Assembly (NCBI GenBank): GCA_016756835.1
Contig: JAESPE010000034.1
Coordinates: forward strand, 1 to 35,798
Length of the DNA: 35,798 nucleotides
Source of the DNA: a gamma proteobacterium endosymbiont of Lamellibrachia anaximandri
GTDB lineage: Bacteria; Pseudomonadota; Gammaproteobacteria; Chromatiales; Chromatiaceae
Direction: 5' to 3'
Under the pieces are notes generated by a model, which ran no database searches, was not told the DNA's origin, and was given only the letters and a program-made list of their open reading frames with translations. Positions within the stretch are counted from its first letter, which is position 1; the number at the start of each line of letters is the position of its first letter. This document shows positions 8,463-16,497 of this stretch, one piece after another. Made by a program: the position numbers and the translations under genes.

Positions 8463-9524
8463 TTACTCCACCGGGGTAACCTGCTTGCCGCTGCGCAGGC
8501 CGAGAATGCCTTTGCTGATGATGATGTCGCCGACTTTGAGTCCTGTGACGATCTCGACCCGGTTGGCAATGTGGCTGCCGCTGGTCACCGTGGTGCGCAG
8601 GGCTTTGCTGTTCCCATCGAGGAGATAGACATACTCTCCCGCATTATCCCGTTGCAGAGCCTTGAAAGGCACCATCAGGCGTTGCTTTTGCGCGGTTTTC
8701 AGGCTTACACGTGAGAGTTGGCCGGGACGTGCGGACTGGGGTATGGGATCCAGCACCACTTCAATGATGCCCATGCGGGTGTTGATGTCCAGTTCCGGGT
8801 GGATGCGTTTTACCTTGCCGGCAAACCGCTTGGAACCGAGGCCATCTATGCCTACCCGGACGGGATCACCCAGGCTGAGATTGGGCAGCAGCAGGTCGGA
8901 TACAGGTATCTCGATGATGAGCGATTCAGGATCGATCAGTGTCAACAGATGGGTATGGCGGGGTACCACATCGCCGGGTTCCACCAGACGCTGACTGATA
9001 ACGCCGCTGAAGGGGGCCTTTATCTGTGTATAGGCCAGCCGGGTTTCCAGAAGCTTTTGCTCTGCCATCGAGACTTCAACTTCGGTCCTGGCGCGGGCCA
9101 GTTCGTCTTCTGAGGTGGCTTTATGTCTGGCCAGATCCTCGATTCGTTTTAGATTGAGCCTGGACTGACGGGTGGTGGCTGCTGCCTTCTGCAGCTCGGC
9201 TTCGAGCAGGTCGCTCTCCAGGCGGGCCAGTAGTCGGCCGGCTTTTATCCGGTCTCCCTCATAAAAAGGCAATTCGGTGATGCGCCCCTCTTCCTGGCTG
9301 AAGATGCGCACCTTTTGACGCGCGCGCAGAGTGCCGGTGAGTTCATGTTTGAGTCCGACTGCACGAGGGGTCAGGGTTTCGGTCACCACCAGATGTTTGG
9401 TGGCGGTGCGGGACTTTTTGTCAGCGCCACTTTTTTTTGCGCTGCCGCTCGGCTCCGTGCAGGCAAAAAGGCTGATGGTAAACAGCAGTGTCGATACTAG
9501 CCTGAAAAAATACCTGGCACGCAT
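8463..9524 (-). CDS. RND efflux periplasmic adaptor lipoprotein (MFP/HlyD family)
   Basis: This 353-residue membrane-fusion protein would bridge an inner-membrane RND pump and an outer-membrane channel. The N-terminus is a lipoprotein signal with lipobox LFAC (Cys22). A barrel-sandwich half (about 60-100, with EGDRIKAGRLLARL), a short coiled-coil hairpin (about 100-160), the returning lipoyl half (YTQIKAPFSGVISQR), a beta-barrel region and a membrane-proximal domain follow. No pump is adjacent; the RND permease at 2096-5227 is the only one in the window and lacks its own adaptor. It begins 17 bases after the S24-like gene, so they probably share a transcript. No clear ribosome-binding site is seen before the ATG. 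Confidence 0.9.
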   Translation of the reverse strand: MRARYFFRLVSTLLFTISLFACTEPSGSAKKSGADKKSRTATKHLVVTETLTPRAVGLKHELTGTLRARQKVRIFSQEEGRITELPFYEGDRIKAGRLLARLESDLLEAELQKAAATTRQSRLNLKRIEDLARHKATSEDELARARTEVEVSMAEQKLLETRLAYTQIKAPFSGVISQRLVEPGDVVPRHTHLLTLIDPESLIIEIPVSDLLLPNLSLGDPVRVGIDGLGSKRFAGKVKRIHPELDINTRMGIIEVVLDPIPQSARPGQLSRVSLKTAQKQRLMVPFKALQRDNAGEYVYLLDGNSKALRTTVTSGSHIANRVEIVTGLKVGDIIISKGILGLRSGKQVTPVE

Positions 9525-9541
9525 GAGTCGGTTAACAGGTC

Positions 9542-9898
9542 CTACTTCAGGTTGGTGACTGGTGGTGTGCCACCGTTGGGAACGTATGGAGAGTAGTGTT
9601 TGATGTCGCGTTTGACGTTACGCTGCACGATTACGCCGAGGATCTTGAAACGCTTACCCGTGAGATCGATAGCTGGGTAACCGGCCTTGAGAGCCTGCAG
9701 CCGCTTCTTTCCGTCCCCTTCCGAGATGTATTGGCGGAACCAGCGTTCCCCATCCACCTCGGCCAGGATATAGGCCCCGGTGGCGCAGACTTCGGCCGGT
9801 TCGATGACGATGACGCACTTGGCGGGAAATTCCGGCTCCATGCTGTCGTCCAGTACCTGGAGAGGGTAAAGCTCGTTATAACTACACTCGTTGCTCAT
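9542..9898 (-). CDS. S24/LexA-like protein, probably protease-dead
   Basis: The 118-residue protein corresponds to the C-terminal S24 (LexA/UmuD) fold alone, without a helix-turn-helix domain. The nucleophile motif is present as DDSMEPEF (Ser19). The strand that normally carries the general-base lysine (VKRL in LexA) reads ERWFRQY, placing Arg55 where lysine is expected. Autoproteolysis is therefore unlikely. Three cysteines (5, 28, 38) cluster in the N-terminal third. It precedes the efflux adaptor gene with a 17-bp gap. It may sense or scaffold rather than cleave; the function is unknown. Confidence 0.75.
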   Translation of the reverse strand: MSNECSYNELYPLQVLDDSMEPEFPAKCVIVIEPAEVCATGAYILAEVDGERWFRQYISEGDGKKRLQALKAGYPAIDLTGKRFKILGVIVQRNVKRDIKHYSPYVPNGGTPPVTNLK

Positions 9899-9955
9899 GA
9901 TCAGTCTGTATAAATCTGCTTGGTTAACCAGTGTCCATTCGGAAACCCGTATCTA

Positions 9956-10036
9956 ACCACAAAGATCACGAAGATCACGAAGGTAACAGCTTGACTAACA
10001 ATAAATTTTCTTCGTGTACTTCGTGCGCTTCGTGGT
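9956..10036. repeat. CACGAAG/CTTCGTG inverted repeat element
   Basis: The 27-bp arms at 9956-9982 and 10010-10036 match at 22 of 27 positions. Each carries ACCAC at the outer end and two CACGAAG units (CTTCGTG in the right arm). The AT-rich centre is unrelated. It resembles the CACGAAG palindromes common in proteobacteria. It occupies most of the 291-bp gap between the S24-like gene and the ABC exporter; the rest, 10037-10189, shows only AT-rich sequence that may hold a promoter. Confidence 0.8.
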
Positions 10037-10189
10037 GAAAACAGTGTTTCCGGACGGGCGCAAACTATAAAGTAGCCTGCAGATTAAACCTTGGAATTGC
10101 CCGGTTTTATCCACAGAAATATTAGAGAAATCTGCGTTTCTATCGGAGATTCCGATAAAATCCAGTTTTCACACTGACCGCATTCTAGC

Positions 10190-11977
10190 ATGTCCCACTA
10201 TATTCAATCCCAAAACCGGGTTCACAAGGATAGACGAGATTTTCACAACCTTCGCAACATGCTGCCCTTCCTTTGGGAGTATCGCGGGCGGGCACTGTTT
10301 GCGCTGGGTTGCCTGGTATTCGCAAAACTGGCCAATGTGGGTATTCCTCTGGTGCTGAAAGAGATTGTCGACCTCCTGGAAAAGGGCGACAAGTTGCTGT
10401 TGGTTTTGCCTCTCTCACTTCTACTGGGTTACGGTGCGCTGCGCCTCAGCAGTTCGCTTTTCAATGAGCTGCGGGATGCGGTTTTCGCGCGGGTGCGTTA
10501 TCGCGCCATGAGGCGTCTATCCAATCGGGTGTTAAACCATCTGCATGATCTATCCCTGCGCTTCCATCTGGAGCGCCAGACCGGGGCTATCAGCCGCGAT
10601 CTGGAACGGGGTACCCGTTCGGTCAGTTCCATTCTCAACTACATGGTCTTCAGTATCCTGCCGATGCTGGTGGAGTTCAGCCTGGTGGCGGTGGTACTGC
10701 TGACTCAGTACGACATCGTCTTCACGCTGGTCACCTTTGGCACCGTGGCGGTCTATATTGGCTTTACTCTGGCGATCACTGAGTGGCGCATGGAGTACCG
10801 CCATGCCATGAACAAGCTCGATTCCCAGGCCAATAGCCAGGCCTTCGATAGTCTCATCAATTATGAGACGGTCAAATATTTCGGCAATGAACGATTGGAG
10901 CTGGACCGTTTCGACGGCACCCTCTCCCAGTGGGAGGATAATGCGGTCAAGAGTCAGACCTCCATGTCACTGCTCAATTTTGGTCAGGGTGGGATAATCG
11001 CCATCGGCGTCACCATTATCATGATCTTTGCCACCGATGGAGTGGTGAAGGGCGAGATGTCAATCGGCGACCTGGTGCTGGTCAATGCTTTTATGTTGCA
11101 GCTCTTTATTCCGTTGAACTTTCTCGGCATTGTCTATCGTCAGATCAAATACTCCCTGGCGGATATGGATCTTATCTTCAAGCTGCTGAAGCAGGAGCCG
11201 GAGATCACCGATGCACCGGATGCACAACCCCTGGTGCTGAGGGAGGGGGAGGTTTGCTTTGCGCATGTGGATTTTTCCTACCAGAAAGAGCGGGCGATCC
11301 TGCACGGTGTGGATTTCACCATCCGGCCTGGTGAAAAGGTGGCGGTGGTGGGACATAGCGGGGCGGGCAAGTCGACCCTTTCCCGACTGTTGTTCCGTTT
11401 CTACGACGTCACCGGCGGCCGGGTATTGCTGGACGGGCAGGATATTCGATCAGTAACCCGTGACAGCCTGCGGGCGGTGATCGGCATCGTGCCCCAGGAT
11501 ACCGTGCTGTTTAACGAATCGATCCTCTACAATCTCTCCTATGGCCGGCCGGATGCCGGCCGGGATGAGATTGAAGCCGCTGCGCGTATCGCCCATATCG
11601 CAGCGTTCATCGATTCGCTGCCGGACGGATATGAGACGGTGGTGGGGGAGCGGGGACTCAAACTCTCCGGTGGCGAGAAACAGCGCATCGCCATCGCGCG
11701 GGCGATGCTCAAGCGGCCGCGCATACTGGTTTTCGACGAGGCCACATCCTCACTCGATACCAAGACGGAACAGGCGATTCAGGAGACCCTGAAAGAGGTG
11801 GCGAAGGATCACACGACACTGGTCATTGCCCATCGTCTCTCCACGGTGGTGGATGCGGACCGTATCCTGGTAATGGAGCAGGGTCGCGTCATGGAGCAGG
11901 GTACCCACCGGGAGCTGCTGGATATGAATGGGCGTTACCGGCAGATGTGGCAGTTGCAGCAGGAAGAACGGGAGTGA
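10190..11977 (+). CDS. Atm1-type ABC exporter (fused permease and ATPase)
   Basis: This 595-residue half-transporter would act as a homodimer in the inner membrane. Residues 30-330 form six membrane helices. The ATPase has Walker A GHSGAGKST (Lys394), the LSGGE signature at 492, Walker B with Asp516 and Glu517, and the H-loop in AHRLST. The permease resembles the Atm1/HMT1 (ABCB7-type) branch, exporters of glutathione-linked sulfur, persulfides or metals; that substrate is inferred from family. All ATPase motifs are intact. There is no good ribosome-binding site before the ATG. It stands alone, between two palindromic repeats. Confidence 0.92.
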   Translation: MSHYIQSQNRVHKDRRDFHNLRNMLPFLWEYRGRALFALGCLVFAKLANVGIPLVLKEIVDLLEKGDKLLLVLPLSLLLGYGALRLSSSLFNELRDAVFARVRYRAMRRLSNRVLNHLHDLSLRFHLERQTGAISRDLERGTRSVSSILNYMVFSILPMLVEFSLVAVVLLTQYDIVFTLVTFGTVAVYIGFTLAITEWRMEYRHAMNKLDSQANSQAFDSLINYETVKYFGNERLELDRFDGTLSQWEDNAVKSQTSMSLLNFGQGGIIAIGVTIIMIFATDGVVKGEMSIGDLVLVNAFMLQLFIPLNFLGIVYRQIKYSLADMDLIFKLLKQEPEITDAPDAQPLVLREGEVCFAHVDFSYQKERAILHGVDFTIRPGEKVAVVGHSGAGKSTLSRLLFRFYDVTGGRVLLDGQDIRSVTRDSLRAVIGIVPQDTVLFNESILYNLSYGRPDAGRDEIEAAARIAHIAAFIDSLPDGYETVVGERGLKLSGGEKQRIAIARAMLKRPRILVFDEATSSLDTKTEQAIQETLKEVAKDHTTLVIAHRLSTVVDADRILVMEQGRVMEQGTHRELLDMNGRYRQMWQLQQEERE

Positions 11978-12001
11978 CCCAGAACCTTACTGAAAAAAAC
12001 T

Positions 12002-12087
12002 GTCATTGCGAGGGAGCGTAGCGACCGCGGCAATCTCCTGCTACGGAGTACAATCCAAGGAGATTGCTTCGCTACGTTCGCAATGAC
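12002..12087. repeat. GTCATTGCGA palindromic element
   Basis: The left arm starts at 12002 with GTCATTGCGA, then CGTAGCGA, then GCAATCTCCT. The right arm returns the same three blocks in reverse complement and ends at 12087. The arms differ by short insertions. This is a REP/MITE-like element known from many bacterial genomes. It lies between the ABC exporter and the TenI-like gene. Confidence 0.85.
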
Positions 12088-12135
12088 GAAAAATGTCATT
12101 CATTCAGAGGCTCCTTAAATAACTGGAAATACAAG

Positions 12136-12708
12136 ATGAGCAGACCTTTCCCAGACTATTACATGATCACTGGTAAATTCATTGATCACGACGATTTCAG
12201 TAACAAGCTGGAAGCAGCCTTGAAAAATGGCAACAGGATAGTCCAATTGCGTTGTAAAACGATTCGCGATGCGGATGAATACCTGGCGTTGGCGAATATC
12301 GCGACCGCTCTCTGCAGGCAATACGATGCACTGCTTCTGCTGGCGACAGCGGCCGAACTGTTCGATCGATCCGAAGCGGACGGTCTGCACCTTAGCAGTG
12401 ATGTGCTGAATCAATATTCGAGCCGACCCGTAGCGGAAGGGAGATTGCTCTCGGTCTCCTGCCATGCCAGGGAGGATATGCAGAAGGCGGTGCAACTCGG
12501 TGCGGATATACTGCTGCTCTCTCCGGTCAAGGCGACCTCCAGCCATCCCGACATCCCGGGTATCGGCTGGAAAAAATTCAGTGAGATGATTGCTGGGGTT
12601 GACCAGCCCGTCTATGCGTTGGGTGGAATGAAAGCAGAAGATCTTGGTGATGCGAAAAAGGCGGGTGGACAAGGTATTGCTGCAATCAATGCACTTTGGA
12701 ATCAGTGA
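12136..12708 (+). CDS. TenI/thiamine-phosphate-synthase-like protein
   Basis: The 190-residue TIM-barrel protein matches the domain found at the C-terminus of gammaproteobacterial MutT fusions. Key segments are IVQLRCK, GLHLSSD, SVSCHARED, LLLSPVKATSSHP, GIGWKKF and YALGGM. The Nudix (MutT) half is missing here, and no MutT gene adjoins. True ThiE residues for pyrimidine phosphorylation are not clearly preserved, so thiamine synthesis is only one possibility. I chose the ATG at 12136; the reading frame extends upstream to 12064, but those codons fall in the palindromic repeat. GGA nine bases upstream is a weak ribosome-binding site. Confidence 0.8.
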   Translation: MSRPFPDYYMITGKFIDHDDFSNKLEAALKNGNRIVQLRCKTIRDADEYLALANIATALCRQYDALLLLATAAELFDRSEADGLHLSSDVLNQYSSRPVAEGRLLSVSCHAREDMQKAVQLGADILLLSPVKATSSHPDIPGIGWKKFSEMIAGVDQPVYALGGMKAEDLGDAKKAGGQGIAAINALWNQ

Positions 12709-12826
12709 TAGGGCTCAGGATGGGCCAGACGGATTTTCTGCTCAGGGTTGCGAGTTTGTTTTCGACTTGAATTGCTGCAAGTTATACATTGCGTCCTAAT
12801 GAACCAGTTTGTAGATAAAATGCTCG

Positions 12827-13990
12827 ATGACTGAATTTGCTGAAATTCCCGCTGCCAAAGTCTACCTTGTCGGCGGTGCGGTGCGGGATCGATTGCTGGG
12901 GCTGCCGGTGTACGATCGTGACTGGGTGGTGGTAGGCGCCACGGCCAAGCAGATGGTCGATGCGGGTTACCAGTCGATGCCGGGCGACTTCCCGGTCTTT
13001 ATTCATCCGGAGAGTGGGGATGAATACGCCCTGGCGCGCACTGAGGTCAAAACCGGTCCCGGATATCATGGCTTTGAGGTGGATGCGGGTCCGGACATCA
13101 CCATGGAGCAGGATCTGCTGCGGCGTGACCTGACCATCAATGCGCTGGCCGAGGATGCCGACGGCAACATCATCGATCTTTGCCACGGACGTGACGATCT
13201 GGATGAGGGTTTGTTGCGGCATATCACCCCCGCTTTTACCGAAGACCCCGTCCGCCTGCTGCGGATTGCCCGTTTCGCCGCAAAACTTGGGCAATGGGGA
13301 TTTCGGGTTGCCCACGGCACCCACGACCTGATGAAGAAAATGGCCGCCTCCGATGATCTGCTCAATCTCAAATCCGAGCGGGTCTGGCGGGAGATGAAAA
13401 AGGCCCTCGCCCAGCCTCAGCCCTGGCGTTTTTTTGAGGTATTGCATCAATGTGGCGTCCTGCAGTGCCTGCTCCCCGTTTTGGGAGAGACGATGGGAGA
13501 TGCGACTGCTCATGGTCATCCCTCCCCCAAAGCGGCAATGGCGCCTCTGCACCGGGCGGTGGTTTTGACCGAAGATCTCAGGGTGCGTTTCGTTGCTGTG
13601 ATGTTCGCCGGGTTGGCACGAACCGGTGAGATGGCTGAATTCTCCCGACAGTTGCGGGTTGAGCGGGAGTTTACGGATCTGCTCGAGTGGGTGCTGGCTC
13701 ACGGGGTTGAACTCGATGCCGAAACACCAGCGGAAAATCTGCTGCATATCGTTGCCAGATTGAAGCCTGTGCAGCAGCCTGAGCGTTACCGGGCTTTTGA
13801 GCTGAGCTGCCACGCCCTTTGGCCCGAGAAGATGAAAGCGGCATGGCCTCGTCTGGAACTTGCAGGGCAGGTGGTTTCATCGGTCGATGTGCAGGCGTTG
13901 CGCCGTACAGGTCTCGAAGGGGCGGCTCTGGGTGAGGCTTTGCAGCATGCGAGGGTTGAAATGTTGCGGCAACGGTTGGCGGACTTCTAA
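12827..13990 (+). CDS. cca: CCA-adding tRNA nucleotidyltransferase with degenerate HD region
   Basis: This 387-residue enzyme adds or repairs the CCA end of tRNAs. The head reads YLVGGAVRD, followed by DRDWVVVG with catalytic Asp30 and Asp32, the RRDLTINALA motif, and the EDPVRLLRIARFAAKLG neck. This is the gammaproteobacterial class-II bacterial Cca. In E. coli the C-terminal part has an HD phosphohydrolase motif (FATLCHDLGKG); here the matching stretch reads FVAVMFAGLARTG, without the His-Asp pair. The protein is about 25 residues shorter than the E. coli one. CCA addition should be intact and the phosphatase/phosphodiesterase activity lost. No good ribosome-binding site is visible before the ATG. 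Confidence 0.92.
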   Translation: MTEFAEIPAAKVYLVGGAVRDRLLGLPVYDRDWVVVGATAKQMVDAGYQSMPGDFPVFIHPESGDEYALARTEVKTGPGYHGFEVDAGPDITMEQDLLRRDLTINALAEDADGNIIDLCHGRDDLDEGLLRHITPAFTEDPVRLLRIARFAAKLGQWGFRVAHGTHDLMKKMAASDDLLNLKSERVWREMKKALAQPQPWRFFEVLHQCGVLQCLLPVLGETMGDATAHGHPSPKAAMAPLHRAVVLTEDLRVRFVAVMFAGLARTGEMAEFSRQLRVEREFTDLLEWVLAHGVELDAETPAENLLHIVARLKPVQQPERYRAFELSCHALWPEKMKAAWPRLELAGQVVSSVDVQALRRTGLEGAALGEALQHARVEMLRQRLADF

Positions 13991-14028
13991 TGCGCTATCA
14001 ATGTAATAATTGCAGATTCAACCAGGAG

Positions 14029-14053
14029 GTAGGGTGCGCTATACGCACCCTAC
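14029..14053. repeat. GTAGGGTGCG palindrome
   Basis: Perfect 10-bp arms, GTAGGGTGCG at 14029-14038 and CGCACCCTAC at 14044-14053, enclose the loop CTATA. This is a widely dispersed proteobacterial repeat; a decayed copy is at 30574-30595. It sits between cca and the sensor kinase. It could also act as a hairpin in the leader of the kinase mRNA. Confidence 0.85.
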
Positions 14054-14132
14054 ACGTCTGAAGTATGACTTTTTTACTGTTTTACAGGCTGTCAATTCAC
14101 ATCTCCAATGCTGCGGGTTAGAGTGCCCGATT

Positions 14133-15803
14133 ATGAACCCAGATCAAGAACAGGCCGTTTCTATTGATCCCACCCGGTCGAGGGATGCCGGGGAGCCTCC
14201 GGTGGCGCAGACGAGCGGATCGTGGGTAGGTTATGCGGGTCGCTGGCCGAGCTTGCAGATCCTTCTGACCGGCCACTTGCTCCTGCCTATCGGTCTGCTG
14301 GGTATGAGTATCCTGACCAGCCTGGTGCTCGTGGTTTTACTTTTTGTTGGGGTCGGTGCCGCAGAAACGGTTCAGCGCTTGTTGCTGGTAAGCATCGTCT
14401 TTGCCGGTTTGACGATGTTGGTGGGAATGGCAAGATTGCGCAGTCAGCTGCTCCGCCCGCTGGCGACGTTGGAGGATACTGTGACACAGGTCTGTGAAGG
14501 TGAGCCCGTGGTAACCCAGACCCCGAAACAGAGCGGTGTGCTCTCCGTGATGGCCAGAGGCATCGACAGTCTGAGTGAAGAGTTGACCGATATCTATGAG
14601 GATATGGAGGTACGGGTTGCCCGCCAGAGTTCCAAGCTGGCGCAGAAGACAACCTCTCTACAGCTTCTCTATGATGTGGCTGCCGGTATCAACCAGTCGG
14701 AAAACCTGTGCGAACTGCTGTTGGACTATCTGCGGGTGCTCAAGCAGATGCTGAACGGCCGCTCTGCCAGCGTTCACCTGGTGATGCCGGACGGGCGGGT
14801 GCGAGCGGTTGGGAGCATCGATCTTGATAACCATCTCTATCGGGAGCGGGAGATGCTGCCGGTGAAGCTGTGCCACTGTGGCATCACTCTGTTGCCCGGC
14901 AACAGTCTCTGTGATCATGATGCGGTGGAGTGTTCACGGACCAATGGCCGCAAGATGTTCGGTAAGGATGAGATTGAGCGGGTGACGGTTTCACTCTGGC
15001 ACCACGGGGATGTGCTGGGTTTCTACCACATCTATGTGGACAAGCCGGGCATCTACAGTGGACGGGAGGACGTGCTCGACATCCTCAATACCATCGGCAG
15101 CCACCTTGGCATGGCGGTGGCCAAACAGCGCTCGGATATGGAGGCGCGGCGGCTCTCTATCGTCAAGGAGCGCACCGCCCTGGCCCATGAGCTGCACGAT
15201 TCCCTGGCCCAGACCCTGGCGAGCCTGCGATTCCAGGTGCGTATGTTGGAGGAGACCCTGGAGAAACCCGACCAACACCCGGAGGCGCAGCAGGAGACCC
15301 AACGTATCCGCCACGGTCTCGATGAGGCGCATCTGGAGTTGCGGGAGTTGATCAACAGTTTTCGCGCCCCGGTGGACCAGCGGGGGTTGCTGGCGGCGCT
15401 GGAGAAACAGGTTGAACGTTTTCAGCAGGAGACCGGTACCCACGCCGTCTTTCAGTCCGATTGCCGGGAGGTGAAAATGAACAGCAGCCAGGAGCTACAG
15501 ACTCTGCGCATCGTGCAGGAGTCGCTGGCCAATATCCGCAAGCACGCAAAGGCGCATACTGTGCGGGTGTTGCTGCGTTGCCGTGGAGGGGGGAACTACC
15601 TCCTGCTGGTTGAGGACGACGGTGTTGGTTTTGAAGGGGCTGCGCCGGAAGGTAACCCAGGTGAGCACATTGGTCTCTCCATTATGGAAGAGCGGGCGCG
15701 CCGGGTTGGGGGTAAATTGAGTATTGAAAGTGAACCGGGAGAGGGTACGCGGGTGGAGTTGAGTATCCGCCAGGCCGATCTCAAGACCGATGGCGGGAGG
15801 TAG
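14133..15803 (+). CDS. NarX-like sensor histidine kinase with Cys-rich GAF region
   Basis: The 556-residue kinase has two membrane helices (about residues 45-105) joined by a very short loop. A HAMP-like segment, a coiled coil, a GAF-like domain (about 180-325), a HisKA_3 dimerisation domain and a HATPase domain follow. The phosphorylated histidine is His355 in ELHDSLAQ. The ATPase has ESLANIRKHAKA and DDGVGF. It lacks the periplasmic nitrate-binding domain of true NarX. The GAF region holds four cysteines spaced CxC-x10-C-x6-C (Cys247, 249, 260, 267), which could bind Fe-S or heme or sense redox state. The ATG at 14133 was chosen; a longer frame runs back to 14010 through a palindromic repeat. 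It is cotranscribed with the response regulator three bases downstream. Confidence 0.9.
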   Translation: MNPDQEQAVSIDPTRSRDAGEPPVAQTSGSWVGYAGRWPSLQILLTGHLLLPIGLLGMSILTSLVLVVLLFVGVGAAETVQRLLLVSIVFAGLTMLVGMARLRSQLLRPLATLEDTVTQVCEGEPVVTQTPKQSGVLSVMARGIDSLSEELTDIYEDMEVRVARQSSKLAQKTTSLQLLYDVAAGINQSENLCELLLDYLRVLKQMLNGRSASVHLVMPDGRVRAVGSIDLDNHLYREREMLPVKLCHCGITLLPGNSLCDHDAVECSRTNGRKMFGKDEIERVTVSLWHHGDVLGFYHIYVDKPGIYSGREDVLDILNTIGSHLGMAVAKQRSDMEARRLSIVKERTALAHELHDSLAQTLASLRFQVRMLEETLEKPDQHPEAQQETQRIRHGLDEAHLELRELINSFRAPVDQRGLLAALEKQVERFQQETGTHAVFQSDCREVKMNSSQELQTLRIVQESLANIRKHAKAHTVRVLLRCRGGGNYLLLVEDDGVGFEGAAPEGNPGEHIGLSIMEERARRVGGKLSIESEPGEGTRVELSIRQADLKTDGGR

Positions 15804-15806
15804 TTT

Positions 15807-16472
15807 ATGCGGGTAATGTTGATTGATGATCACGCCCTGTTTCGAATCGGTCTGCAGGAACTGCTGACGCGCCGGGGTATCGAAGTGAGCGCCATTGGTG
15901 ACTGTGTGCAGGGCATAGACCTGGTGGAGCAGCAGCAACCCGATGTGGTGTTGCTGGATATGCGCATGCCCGACATGACCGGGATAGAGGTGTTGCTGCA
16001 GCTGCGAAAAAATGAGCAGCAGATGCCGATTATCATGCTGACCACGAGTCGCGAGGAGAAGGATGTCATCGACTCGCTGCAGAACGGCGCCCAAGGCTAT
16101 CTGCTCAAAGACATGGAACCCGATGAACTGATCGATGCCCTGAAGGAGATCGTGCAGGGAAACACCGTGGTGGCCAAGGAGTTGACCGGTATTCTGGCCA
16201 AGGCGGTGCAGGGTGACAGCCGTGGGCTGGAGAAGCAGACGTCAACACTGGATGACCTGACGCCGCGGGAACGGGAGATCCTCTGCCATCTGGCGGATGG
16301 TCAGAGCAACAAGGTTATCGCACGTCATCTCGGTATTTCCGATGGCACCGTAAAACTGCACGTCAAGGCGATCCTGCGCAAACTGGATGTCCACTCCAGG
16401 GTCGAAGCGGCGGTGATCGCGGTGGAGCAGAATCTATGTTTGCGAAACTCGTCTCAGTCCGGAAACGTATAA
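15807..16472 (+). CDS. NarL/FixJ-family response regulator
   Basis: This 221-residue regulator has a receiver domain (residues 1-120) with acidic pair D7/D8, phospho-acceptor Asp51 (VVLLDMRMP), Thr79 and Lys101 (YLLKD). A LuxR-type helix-turn-helix (about 150-210) follows, with LTPREREIL and SNKVIARHLGIS. It is the cognate partner of the kinase just upstream: the genes are three bases apart, with GGGAGG six bases before the ATG inside the kinase 3' end. The target genes are unknown; the nearest convergent gene is cysG. Confidence 0.95.
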   Translation: MRVMLIDDHALFRIGLQELLTRRGIEVSAIGDCVQGIDLVEQQQPDVVLLDMRMPDMTGIEVLLQLRKNEQQMPIIMLTTSREEKDVIDSLQNGAQGYLLKDMEPDELIDALKEIVQGNTVVAKELTGILAKAVQGDSRGLEKQTSTLDDLTPREREILCHLADGQSNKVIARHLGISDGTVKLHVKAILRKLDVHSRVEAAVIAVEQNLCLRNSSQSGNV

Positions 16473-16497
16473 CTCACCATAGCCCTCAGACTCTAAA

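Noticed and set aside
9956-10036. Insertion-sequence terminal inverted repeats
   Set aside because: Only 27 bases lie between the arms, with no transposase; it is a small palindromic repeat.
12782-13813. 343-codon open frame opposite cca
   Set aside because: It is antisense to a clear Cca enzyme, has no ribosome-binding site and shows low-complexity, His/Gln-rich composition typical of a shadow frame.
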